Shown in pieces: positions 1-6,608 of a DNA stretch of 20,174 bases. Below the pieces are notes generated by a model that was not told where the DNA came from, made no database searches, and worked only from the letters and a program-made list of their open reading frames with translations. The stretch comes from Prolixibacteraceae bacterium (GTDB lineage Bacteria > Bacteroidota > Bacteroidia > Bacteroidales > Prolixibacteraceae), in contig DPCJ01000006.1 of the NCBI GenBank assembly GCA_003516705.1, forward strand, positions 58,514 to 78,687, read 5' to 3'. Each line of letters begins with the position of its first letter. Position 1 is the first letter of the stretch. The translations under genes and the position numbers were made by a program.

Positions 1-126
1 TACAAGGGATTAAAAGCGGCTGAAAACAAAAAGGTTTTTCTGATTGATTCTGAGACTTCGTGCAGCCCGACACCCGATAATTTTGCCAAGGCTTTTGCTG
101 ATGTAGTTAGAAATCTGAACCGCTGA
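1..126 (+). CDS. btuF: Cobalamin ABC transporter substrate-binding protein, C-terminal end (partial)
   Basis: Only the last 41 codons are in the window; the reading frame is open from base 1 to a TGA at 124-126. The visible residues (KKVFLIDSETSCSPTPDNFA, then a short helix ending VVRNLNR) look like the last strand and helix of a periplasmic helical-backbone metal/B12 binding protein. The stop is 3 bases from the start of the permease gene, so it is almost certainly the first gene of a binding protein-permease-ATPase operon. It would deliver substrate to the BtuC-like permease in the periplasm. Assignment to cobalamin rests on the neighbouring riboswitch and btuB/btuG-like genes; from this fragment alone an iron-siderophore binding protein would be equally possible. 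Confidence 0.65.
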   Translation, partial: YKGLKAAENKKVFLIDSETSCSPTPDNFAKAFADVVRNLNR

Positions 127-129
127 TTT

Positions 130-1140
130 ATGCAAAAGAAATACCTGCAATGGCTCATTTTTATTGTTGTTTTACTGGTTTTATTGCTGGTAGCAATCCT
201 TGTTTCGCTGTCGGCAGGTGAGGTGAAAATTACTGCCGGAAAACTAACAGAAATATTTGCGACGAAGGACAGTATCGAATACACTGTACTCACCAGAATC
301 AGGTTCCCCAGAATTGTACTGGCAGTTGCCGTTGGTGGTGCTTTAAGTCTTTCGGGCGCTATTTTGCAGGGCATTTACCGCAATCCACTGGTTGAACCTT
401 ACACACTGGGAATTTCAGGGGGCGCTGCTTTGGGGGTTGCCATTGTTATGGTCGCCGGCATTCAGTTGCATAACTATTTTATTCTGCCTTTTTTTGGTTT
501 TGCGGGTGCACTGGTTACATTGTTTCTGGTGTATTCGTTAAGTGTGCGCAGGGCCGGATTAAGTATGAACAGTATGCTGCTCATCGGAGTAATGGTGAGT
601 TTTGTAGCATCATCGGCCATGATGTTTCTGATGTCGCTGACCACTGCCGACAACATTCAGAATATAGTTTTTTGGGTAATGGGGTCGCTGGATGAACCCA
701 ATTCGGTGTTAATCAAAATTGCTTTCTGGTCGGCTGTTGCAGGATTAATTATCAGCATCTTCTTTGCACGGCCACTCAATGCACTGCGTCTAGGCGAGGT
801 TAAGGCCCGTCACCTGGGGATCGACACCGGAACAACCATTAAACTCCTTTTTGTTTTGTCGTCAGTTTTAACAGGAATTGCTGTGTCTGTTGCCGGTGTG
901 ATTGGTTTTGTGGGATTGGTGATTCCGCATCTAATACGGTTAATCATCGGTAACGATTACAGGGTTTTGCTGCTGGGTTCGTTTCTGGGAGGTGCGATTT
1001 TCCTGGTGCTTTCCGATACACTTGCACGAACTGTGATTGCCCCCAACGAATTACCGATTGGCGTAATTACAGGCTTTGCCGGCGGACTTGTTTTTATTGT
1101 GGTTTTAAGCCGTTCCGGTTCAAAATATAAGATGAAGTGA
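130..1140 (+). CDS. btuC: FecCD-family ABC transporter permease (BtuC-like)
   Basis: This 336-residue, very hydrophobic protein has the usual length and features of the FecCD/BtuC permease family, which forms a homodimeric inner-membrane channel for cobalamin or iron-siderophores. Residues 8-28 form the first membrane segment. Family landmarks include RFPRIVLAVAVGGALSLSGA near residue 57, the YRNPLVEPYTLGISGGA segment near 84, and GVIGFVGLVIPHLIRLIIG near 257, a region that contacts the ATPase. The gene lies 3 bases after the binding-protein stop and abuts or overlaps the ATPase gene, so the three are co-translated. The cobalamin substrate is inferred from the adjacent B12 riboswitch and btuB/btuG homologues; the family itself also includes haem and siderophore permeases. 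Confidence 0.88.
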   Translation: MQKKYLQWLIFIVVLLVLLLVAILVSLSAGEVKITAGKLTEIFATKDSIEYTVLTRIRFPRIVLAVAVGGALSLSGAILQGIYRNPLVEPYTLGISGGAALGVAIVMVAGIQLHNYFILPFFGFAGALVTLFLVYSLSVRRAGLSMNSMLLIGVMVSFVASSAMMFLMSLTTADNIQNIVFWVMGSLDEPNSVLIKIAFWSAVAGLIISIFFARPLNALRLGEVKARHLGIDTGTTIKLLFVLSSVLTGIAVSVAGVIGFVGLVIPHLIRLIIGNDYRVLLLGSFLGGAIFLVLSDTLARTVIAPNELPIGVITGFAGGLVFIVVLSRSGSKYKMK

Positions 1141-1142
1141 CT

Positions 1143-1943
1143 ATGGGAAAATTTTTAGAAATAAGCGAGTTTTCGTGTGGCTATCCCGGTCATTTTGTGT
1201 TAAACGAAATCAGTTTCGGTATAGAAAAAGGTCATTTTGTGGGAATTATTGGTCCGAATGGTTCAGGAAAAACCACGCTTTTCAGGGGGATTTCAGGTGA
1301 ACTTCCAACACTGAAAGGGAAAATAACTTTAAATGGGCAACAAACCCAGAGAATGAGTCTCAGGGAAAAAGCCCGCAACATTGCAGTGGTTACGCAACAC
1401 ATAGAAGTGGGAAACATGACGGTGGAAGAATATGTGATAATGGGCCGCATCCCATACCAAAAGCAGTTTCAGTTTTTCGAAACCGGCGAGGACCTTGCCA
1501 TTACCGAAAAATATATGAAACTCACAGGTATCGATAATCTGCGGGATAAAAACATGAATTCGCTGAGTGGTGGTGAACAGCAGCTTGCAGGCATTGCCCG
1601 TGCACTTACGCAGGAACCCGAATTACTTTTGCTTGATGAACCTACTTCGCACCTCGATATTACGCACCAGGTGCAGATTCTGAACCTGATTCAACGGTTG
1701 AGCGAAGAACTGAGCCTCACAGTTCTGATGATTATTCACGACCTGAACCTGGCCGGTGAATATTGCGACACGCTGCTGATGATGCAGAAAGGAACGCTCC
1801 GCAAAACCGGCACTCCGCACGAAGTACTGAATTACCTGGATATAGAGGCTGTTTACGATACGGTTGTAATCACCCGGACCAACCCGGTCTCGGGCAAGCC
1901 TGTTGTGTTTCTGGTTTCTGAAAAGACGATGAAAAAGGTGTAA
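1143..1943 (+). CDS. btuD: ABC transporter ATP-binding protein (BtuD/FecE-like)
   Basis: This is the cytoplasmic ATPase that powers the BtuC-like permease. Counting from the ATG at 1143, Walker A is GPNGSGKT (residues 37-44), the signature is LSGGEQQ (141-147), Walker B is LLLLDEPT with D165 and catalytic E166, and the switch histidine is H199 in IIHDLN. All nucleotide-binding residues are present. An in-frame GTG at 1137 would add two residues and overlap the permease stop by 4 bases; I prefer the ATG two codons later, but cannot exclude the GTG. The C-terminal tail after about residue 215 is typical of the FecE/BtuD group (the segment LDIEAVYDTVVI). No convincing terminator follows the gene. 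Confidence 0.88.
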   Translation: MGKFLEISEFSCGYPGHFVLNEISFGIEKGHFVGIIGPNGSGKTTLFRGISGELPTLKGKITLNGQQTQRMSLREKARNIAVVTQHIEVGNMTVEEYVIMGRIPYQKQFQFFETGEDLAITEKYMKLTGIDNLRDKNMNSLSGGEQQLAGIARALTQEPELLLLDEPTSHLDITHQVQILNLIQRLSEELSLTVLMIIHDLNLAGEYCDTLLMMQKGTLRKTGTPHEVLNYLDIEAVYDTVVITRTNPVSGKPVVFLVSEKTMKKV

Positions 1944-2129
1944 AAAGAAAGGGAATAATTGTGATTTGTGGTGATTAATTGTTTTAAAAATCAACCCTGT
2001 CTCCGATAATCTCTATTAATCTCTATTCAATCACGAACATTCTCCATCAATCTCTTTCTCCTGTTTTTCTTCTTATCAACAAATCTTGAAATCCTGTTAA
2101 CAAACCCAAATCTGTTCCAAAATTCCATT
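1944..2129. other. Non-coding spacer between btuD and the B12 leader, with short tandem repeats
   Basis: No credible gene is seen here. The stretch is AT-rich and contains an exact 10-bp tandem duplication TAATCTCTAT at 2007-2016 and 2017-2026, with a degraded third copy (CAATCTCTTT) at 2048-2057. A weak, bulged hairpin around 1969-1996 has no T-run behind it and is not a convincing terminator. Nothing else can be supported. Confidence 0.5.
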
Positions 2130-2137
2130 TATATTTG
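2130..2137 (+). promoter_or_regulatory. Bacteroidota-type -7 promoter box for the btuB leader
   Basis: TATATTTG matches the Bacteroidota primary-sigma -7 consensus TAnnTTTG at every fixed position. It lies about 10 bases before the first helix of the cobalamin riboswitch, which would put the transcript start just ahead of the aptamer, as expected. No good -33 TTG element is visible at the usual 19-21 base spacing, so the call depends on the -7 match and its position. Confidence 0.55.
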
Positions 2138-2146
2138 CCAACGAAT

Positions 2147-2336
2147 TTAGGTTCACAAGTTCATTTTTCATGAACGGGATTAAAAAGGGAATCAGGTGCG
2201 AAACCTGAGCTGTACCCGCAGCTGTAAGTCCTGGTTGCAAGTTGCAACTATTTTTACTGAACTACAAAGTCACTGCCCCGACGAGAAGTCGGGACGGGAA
2301 GATATCAGTAAAAGGGATGAGCCAGAAGACCTGCCA
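2147..2336 (+). ncRNA. Cobalamin riboswitch (B12 aptamer)
   Basis: The conserved core of the cobalamin riboswitch can be read directly: a GGGAATCAGGTGCGAAACCTG helix region at about 2187-2207, the GAGCTGTACCCGCAGCTGTAA core at about 2207-2227, the CACTG segment at 2271-2275, and the 3' B12 box AGCCAGAAGACCTGCC at 2320-2335. A 5' hairpin (GTTCAT/ATGAAC, 2159-2175) and a CGAC-GAGAA-GTCG hairpin near 2280-2291 fill the accessory helices. The aptamer precedes a TonB-dependent receptor gene by about 100 bases. High cobalamin is expected to lower expression of the receptor and lipoprotein downstream. Whether it prefers adenosyl- or aquocobalamin cannot be decided from sequence. Confidence 0.95.
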
Positions 2337-2358
2337 TAAATTCAGATTGATGTTTAAA

Positions 2359-2402
2359 TTAAGCTTCGGGATAAAGCTTGAGAAATATTGGCAATATTTT
2401 TC
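2359..2402 (+). promoter_or_regulatory. Two consecutive hairpins, possible riboswitch expression platform
   Basis: Between the B12 box and the btuB start are two hairpins that share two bases (2380-2381). The first pairs 2359-2366 with 2374-2381 (core AAGCTT/AAGCTT, loop CGGGATA). The second pairs 2380-2389 with 2393-2402 (core AAATATT/AATATTT, loop GGC, one G-U pair) and its 3' arm ends in a run of five T. The second could work as a weak terminator, or either could alter access to the start codon at 2438. The structure is seen; the regulatory role is inferred. Confidence 0.45.
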
Positions 2403-2437
2403 ACCTTTTTATCTAAAGCTCCTTTGATTGATAAACG

Positions 2438-4366
2438 ATGAGGAGATTTATTTTAATGGTTTTTCTGATTTGTATCGGTTTTGGCGTGTTTTCACAAACC
2501 GGATTTTCGTTGTCAGATACAATTATGATTCAGGAAGTTGTAAAGGTTGGTGAACTACGGAAATATCAACCTGGTGCTAAAATCGATGAAATTTCTGCTG
2601 TTCAAATTAATCTGGCTCAGGATGGCGGCATCGAAAATGTACTTCGCCGGTTTACGCCTGTTTATATAAAATCTGATGCCGGTGGTCTCTCATCCATACA
2701 TTTCAGGGGTACTTCAGCCAGTCATACAACAATAAATTTTGGAGGAATAAACCTGAACTCGCTTACGCTTGGCCAGAGCAACCTGTCAAATATTCCACTA
2801 TTTCTGTTCGACGGATTGAGTTTGCAATATGGCAGTTCTTCCACAATTAATGGTTCAGGAGCAATTGGCGGGGCCATTTATCTTACTCTTGGCGACAAAT
2901 GGACCGATGGTATAAAAGCTACAGCAAAAACAACAATCGGCTCGTTTGGCGAATTTATGTCGGGTGCAAAAGTTTATGCCGGAAACGGTAACTGGGAGTC
3001 GGTTACACGTGTGTACTGGTATCAGAAAGAAAATGATTTTCCTTTCACAAACCATTACACAGGAAATGTTGAAAACCCGGGTGCTTTCAGCGATATTCAG
3101 CATGGCGCTTCGGTTAAAAACAAAGGTTTCCTGCAGGAACTGAATTACAGGTTTACAAAAAGCCAGTTTTTAAAATCTTCATTCTGGGTTGAAAACAGTT
3201 GGTACCAGGTGCAGCCCAATATGCAGTCGAATTATCATTACACAGAAACACAGGTGATTAACGACGATAACGTCAGAATATGGACAGACTACACAAACAA
3301 TGAACACCGCATCAATTTTAAGGGTGGAGCAGGTTATGTACACGACATGCAGGTTTATGACTACAACGAGACACAGCAGATTGGCACCGACAGGTTCATT
3401 GCTGATTTTCAGGCTTCAACAGGATTTTCAACAGGACTGGGATTAAAAGCAGGTGCTTCCTATAAATACATAAACCCCGATGTTTATTCCTATTCCGATT
3501 CTGTAATCGATTTCGAGCAGCAGGTCGATCTTTATCTGTCGTCATTTTACCAGGTTACACGCGGATTAAGGGTTTCACTTAATCTTCGACAAATGTTTGT
3601 AACCGGTTTCGAAGCGCCTTTTACACCATCATTGGGTGCCGAATATGTTTTCAGAACCGGCAGCGAATCGATTTTGAAACTTACTTCATCACTGTCAAAA
3701 AGTTACAGGGTTCCAACATTTAACGACCGGTACTGGGGTGTTCAGGGCAATCCTGACCTGCTGCCCGAATCGGGTAAAAATGCAGAATTGGGTGTTCAAT
3801 TTCAAACTGAAAAAGAAGGTTGCCAGACTTCAATTGGGGTAAACGCATTTTTTATGGATGTTGGAAACTGGATAGAATGGCGGAATTTTGGAATCTGGCA
3901 GGCGCAGAATGTTTTGGAAGTTGTAAGTAAGGGTATTGAATTTCAGTCGAATACAAATATAAAGTTAGGTCTAGCAGAAGCTGATTTTACCCTGAATTAC
4001 ACTTTTAACCCTGTTGAGCCGGTAAAAAATGTGGAGGAAAATGGTTTGTTAAACAGGCAGATGAATTATTCTCCGTTGCATATGGGAAACGCATCTGTTG
4101 GGTTGAAATACAAAATGTGGCGGATTTTTGCTGACGGACAATACACAGGATGGCGCTACACCGACGATTTTGGTCGAAAACTGCCGGTTTTTTTTGTAGC
4201 CAACTGTGGGGTAGGATATGAGTTTGATTTTGAACATCACAACCTCGATGTCACACTCTCATCAAATAATTTTCTGAATGCGGATTATCAGAACGAAAGA
4301 TATTATGCTATGCCGGGGCGCTCGTTCCGGTTGAGTTTGAAATACGATTTAAATCTTGAATTATAA
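2438..4366 (+). CDS. btuB: TonB-dependent outer membrane receptor for cobalamin (BtuB-like)
   Basis: This 642-residue outer-membrane beta-barrel receptor is of BtuB length. A signal peptide covers about residues 1-22 (hydrophobic FILMVFLICIGFGVFS). A TonB-box-like stretch (DTIMIQEVVKV) follows, then a plug domain to about residue 165, with the motifs VLRRFTPVYIKSDAGGLSSI and STINGSGAIGGAIYL typical of TonB receptors. The rest is alternating barrel strands, including the usual SYRVPTFNDRYWG motif and the final strand FRLSLKYDL. The N-terminal carboxypeptidase-like domain of SusC proteins is absent, as in BtuB. The last residue is leucine rather than the usual terminal phenylalanine. The riboswitch upstream and a BtuG-like lipoprotein 15 bases downstream support cobalamin as the cargo, imported with TonB-ExbBD energy. 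Confidence 0.88.
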   Translation: MRRFILMVFLICIGFGVFSQTGFSLSDTIMIQEVVKVGELRKYQPGAKIDEISAVQINLAQDGGIENVLRRFTPVYIKSDAGGLSSIHFRGTSASHTTINFGGINLNSLTLGQSNLSNIPLFLFDGLSLQYGSSSTINGSGAIGGAIYLTLGDKWTDGIKATAKTTIGSFGEFMSGAKVYAGNGNWESVTRVYWYQKENDFPFTNHYTGNVENPGAFSDIQHGASVKNKGFLQELNYRFTKSQFLKSSFWVENSWYQVQPNMQSNYHYTETQVINDDNVRIWTDYTNNEHRINFKGGAGYVHDMQVYDYNETQQIGTDRFIADFQASTGFSTGLGLKAGASYKYINPDVYSYSDSVIDFEQQVDLYLSSFYQVTRGLRVSLNLRQMFVTGFEAPFTPSLGAEYVFRTGSESILKLTSSLSKSYRVPTFNDRYWGVQGNPDLLPESGKNAELGVQFQTEKEGCQTSIGVNAFFMDVGNWIEWRNFGIWQAQNVLEVVSKGIEFQSNTNIKLGLAEADFTLNYTFNPVEPVKNVEENGLLNRQMNYSPLHMGNASVGLKYKMWRIFADGQYTGWRYTDDFGRKLPVFFVANCGVGYEFDFEHHNLDVTLSSNNFLNADYQNERYYAMPGRSFRLSLKYDLNLEL

Positions 4367-4381
4367 CCATTAAAAAAAAGA

Positions 4382-5479
4382 ATGATGAAAAACCTATTAA
4401 ATTTTGGCTTGGTTTTATTTGCGTTTTTGGCGTTAATCAGTTGCAATAATAACGAAATTGACGACCCGTTTCCCAGCGAACTCGTTGAAGGTTGCTACAT
4501 TGTGAATTACGGAAGTTTCGGAAAGGGAGGAGCCAGTATTTCTAAATACGATTATCATAACGATGTTGTCACTAATTTTTACAATGAAGCACAAAATGGT
4601 GGTAACGAGTTACTTTCCAATATTCAGTACGCTTATCCTTACAACGACAGCGTTTATTTAATCGGAAATTCAAGCGACCAGCTAATAACCTTAAATCCAT
4701 TTTTGCAGCAGACAAAAAACGGCGTTTCTGAGCAACTTGCTAATCCGCGGTTTTGTGTTGCCAGCGGCGATTACCTGTATATTTCATGTTTGGGTGCAAA
4801 TCCCGACTGGTCAAAATTCCCGGGTTCATACATTGCCAAATTCAATATAAAAGGCAATAAAGTTGAAAAAACAATCAGCCTGCCTGGTGGACCAGAAGGA
4901 ATGGAAGTTGCCAACGGGAAGCTTTTTGTGGCACTCAACTACAAAGACAGTATTGGAGTTATTGACTTGAAATCGGAAGTTGTTTCCTACATTTCAACTC
5001 CGGCTGTAACTTCGTATTTTGTAAAAGATAAATCTGAAAATCTGTATGTTACATTAGTAAGTACTTATAATAATTTTTCAACTGAATCAGGAATTGGTTA
5101 TATCAATACCAAAACTACGAAGCTTGAATCGACTTATAAACTTGAAAATGTGAGCAGCAGTTACGGTTCTGTAATTCAGGCAAACGACGATTTTTCGAAA
5201 ATTTATTTGATAACATCAGCATACGATGCCAACTGGAATTTAACAGGTGCTGTGGCTGAATTTAATGTAGCATCCAAAACATTTGGAGCAGGCAGTGTGA
5301 TAAGCGGTGTTTCAGGTATTTCGGGCATTTCTGTTAATCAGAATGACGATAATATTTATGTTTTTTCAGCGTCAGGTGTTACAGGTGCCGGAAAGATGGA
5401 TATTTATTCAACATCGGGTAATTTACTAAAATCACATGCAGTTGGAGCATTTCCGATTGGGGCATTTTTTCTTCAGTAA
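4382..5479 (+). CDS. btuG: Surface beta-propeller lipoprotein, BtuG-like cobalamin-capture protein
   Basis: The 365-residue protein starts with a lipoprotein signal (lipobox LISC, lipidated Cys21), and the residues after it (NNNEIDD) include acids of the kind that favour surface export in Bacteroidota. The body consists of repeated four-stranded blades in the YncE/DUF5074 style, with phrases such as LYISCLG, PEGMEVANGKLFVALNY and IGVIDLKS. In Bacteroides, BtuG proteins of this architecture are surface seven-bladed propellers that bind B12 very tightly and sit on BtuB. The gene follows btuB by 15 bases and shares its riboswitch leader. The second codon is also ATG, so the start could be one codon later. 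The fold and lipobox are seen; B12 binding is inferred from context. Confidence 0.78.
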   Translation: MMKNLLNFGLVLFAFLALISCNNNEIDDPFPSELVEGCYIVNYGSFGKGGASISKYDYHNDVVTNFYNEAQNGGNELLSNIQYAYPYNDSVYLIGNSSDQLITLNPFLQQTKNGVSEQLANPRFCVASGDYLYISCLGANPDWSKFPGSYIAKFNIKGNKVEKTISLPGGPEGMEVANGKLFVALNYKDSIGVIDLKSEVVSYISTPAVTSYFVKDKSENLYVTLVSTYNNFSTESGIGYINTKTTKLESTYKLENVSSSYGSVIQANDDFSKIYLITSAYDANWNLTGAVAEFNVASKTFGAGSVISGVSGISGISVNQNDDNIYVFSASGVTGAGKMDIYSTSGNLLKSHAVGAFPIGAFFLQ

Positions 5480-5513
5480 AATTTTTGGTCTTTCTATTAT
5501 TTTTTGAAAATCG

Positions 5514-5528
5514 GCAGTCGCTGACTGC
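5514..5528. repeat. Short hairpin before the btuG terminator
   Basis: GCAGTC-GCT-GACTGC forms a perfect 6-bp stem with a 3-base loop, immediately ahead of the stronger terminator. It may stabilise the 3' end of the btuBG transcript or serve as a second stop for the opposite strand. The role is not established by the sequence. Confidence 0.4.
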
Positions 5529-5530
5529 AA

Positions 5531-5559
5531 AAAATCCCGGGTGTTTTGCCCGGGATTTT
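5531..5559. terminator. Bidirectional rho-independent terminator between btuG and the hydrolase gene
   Basis: The perfect 11-bp stem AAAATCCCGGG / CCCGGGATTTT has a 7-base loop (TGTTTTG). The GC-rich core with A-runs on one side and T-runs on the other makes it able to end transcription from both directions. It lies between two convergent genes. Confidence 0.85.
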
Positions 5560-5588
5560 GTATTGTTAATAGTTGCGTTAAAAATCTT

Positions 5589-6446
5589 TTACTTCAGTTT
5601 TTCCTTAAAGAAATCCACTGTTCTTTTCCAGGCGATTCTTGCCTGTTCTTCGTTGTAGCGTTCCGGGTTGCTGTCGTTGTTAAAAGCGTGTTGCGTTCCG
5701 GGGTATTTGAAAATCTGGTACTTCATGTTATTAGCTTTCAAAGCTGCTTCAAACGCCGGAATTCCCGCGTTAATTCTGTCGTCATTTTCGGCATAATGTG
5801 CCAGAATTGGCGCTTTAATTTTCGGAACATCCTCGGTTTTCGGCACACTTCCATAGTAAGGAGCTGCGGCATCCAGGTTTTCGCAGTTAACAGCAACATT
5901 GTTGGTCATGGCGCCACCCCAGCAAAAGCCGGTACAGCCTACTTTCCCGTTTGAGTTTGGATGCGACTTCAGGTATTTAACCGCTGCTACAAAGTTTTTG
6001 GTGGTTTCTTCAGGATTTAGCTTTCCGAACAGGTCGCGTACATTCGAAATATCTTCAGGCGTTCCGCCCACCGGCGAAAGTGCATCGGGTGCCAGCGCGA
6101 GAAAACCTTCAGCAGCCATACGTTTTGTAACGTCTTTGATATGAGGCACCAATCCGCGGTTTTCGTGAATTACAATCACAGCCGGGAACTTTTTTCCTTT
6201 TTCTGGGCGCGCTTCAAAAGCTTTCATTTCGCCGGTAAAAGCAGGGTAGGTAACCATGCTTTCAATCAACGCAATTGCTTTTTGCTTTTTCTCCGCAGCA
6301 GTCAGGTTGTTGTCGTTCAGCACAGGTAAAACTGTGGCAGCCAACGCTGTGCTGCCAGTCAGAATCGCGAGTTTGCGCATAAAACTGCGCCGACTGGATT
6401 TTCCTAAATTGTAGGAATCAACCAGGTTTGAAATTTCGTTTTTCAT
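5589..6446 (-). CDS. Tat-exported dienelactone hydrolase family protein
   Basis: This 285-residue alpha/beta hydrolase belongs to the dienelactone hydrolase family, whose members use a Cys-His-Asp triad to open lactone or ester bonds. The N-terminus has a twin-arginine signal (SSRRSFMRKLAIL, arginines 19-20, then a hydrophobic run to about residue 43), so export of the folded enzyme to the periplasm is expected. The nucleophile elbow is GFCWGG with Cys175. The acid is Asp222 or Asp223 in AENDDRI, and the histidine is His253 in GTQHAFNN. HENRGL near residue 94 is also a family hallmark. The start at 6446 keeps the whole Tat signal. The gene converges with btuG and diverges from fic. The natural substrate is unknown; many members of this family act on compounds other than dienelactones. 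Confidence 0.88.
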   Translation of the reverse strand: MKNEISNLVDSYNLGKSSRRSFMRKLAILTGSTALAATVLPVLNDNNLTAAEKKQKAIALIESMVTYPAFTGEMKAFEARPEKGKKFPAVIVIHENRGLVPHIKDVTKRMAAEGFLALAPDALSPVGGTPEDISNVRDLFGKLNPEETTKNFVAAVKYLKSHPNSNGKVGCTGFCWGGAMTNNVAVNCENLDAAAPYYGSVPKTEDVPKIKAPILAHYAENDDRINAGIPAFEAALKANNMKYQIFKYPGTQHAFNNDSNPERYNEEQARIAWKRTVDFFKEKLK

Positions 6447-6518
6447 CGGTTTTTGGTTAAAATGTTGATTACTTTTTTTGCTGAATGTACTAAAAAGTGA
6501 ATTGCATAATAAAAAAAT

Positions 6519-6607
6519 GAGGGTAAAAAAGTCGCATGTTTTATTAACGGGAGTAAAAAAGTATTAAATTTACCCTCGTTTGTAATATGAGTGTAAAATT
6601 TACCTTC
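6519..6607. promoter_or_regulatory. Cluster of five GAGGGTAAA motifs upstream of fic (candidate operator)
   Basis: Five 9-bp sites lie in 89 bases. They are GAGGGTAAA at 6519-6527 (+), GGGAGTAAA at 6549-6557 (+), TTTACCCTC at 6569-6577 (the exact reverse complement), GAGTGTAAA at 6589-6597 (+) and TTTACCTTC at 6599-6607 (reverse). Their centres fall at 6523, 6553, 6573, 6593 and 6603, so every spacing is a multiple of 10 bp and all sites face nearly the same side of the helix. The last two form an inverted pair that ends one base before the fic start codon. This layout fits cooperative binding of a repressor; the binder is not known. Confidence 0.55.
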
Positions 6608-6608
6608 A

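Noticed and set aside
1623..1994. 123-codon - strand frame opposite the ATPase gene
   Set aside because: It is antisense to Walker B and the C-terminal part of a well-supported ABC ATPase, and its protein has no family features.
2007..2057. CRISPR-like repeat array
   Set aside because: The units are 10 bp with no spacers of regular size and no cas genes are nearby.
2242..2427. 61-codon open frame on the + strand
   Set aside because: It lies inside the cobalamin riboswitch and leader hairpins; the sequence is explained by RNA structure and the peptide has no recognisable domain.
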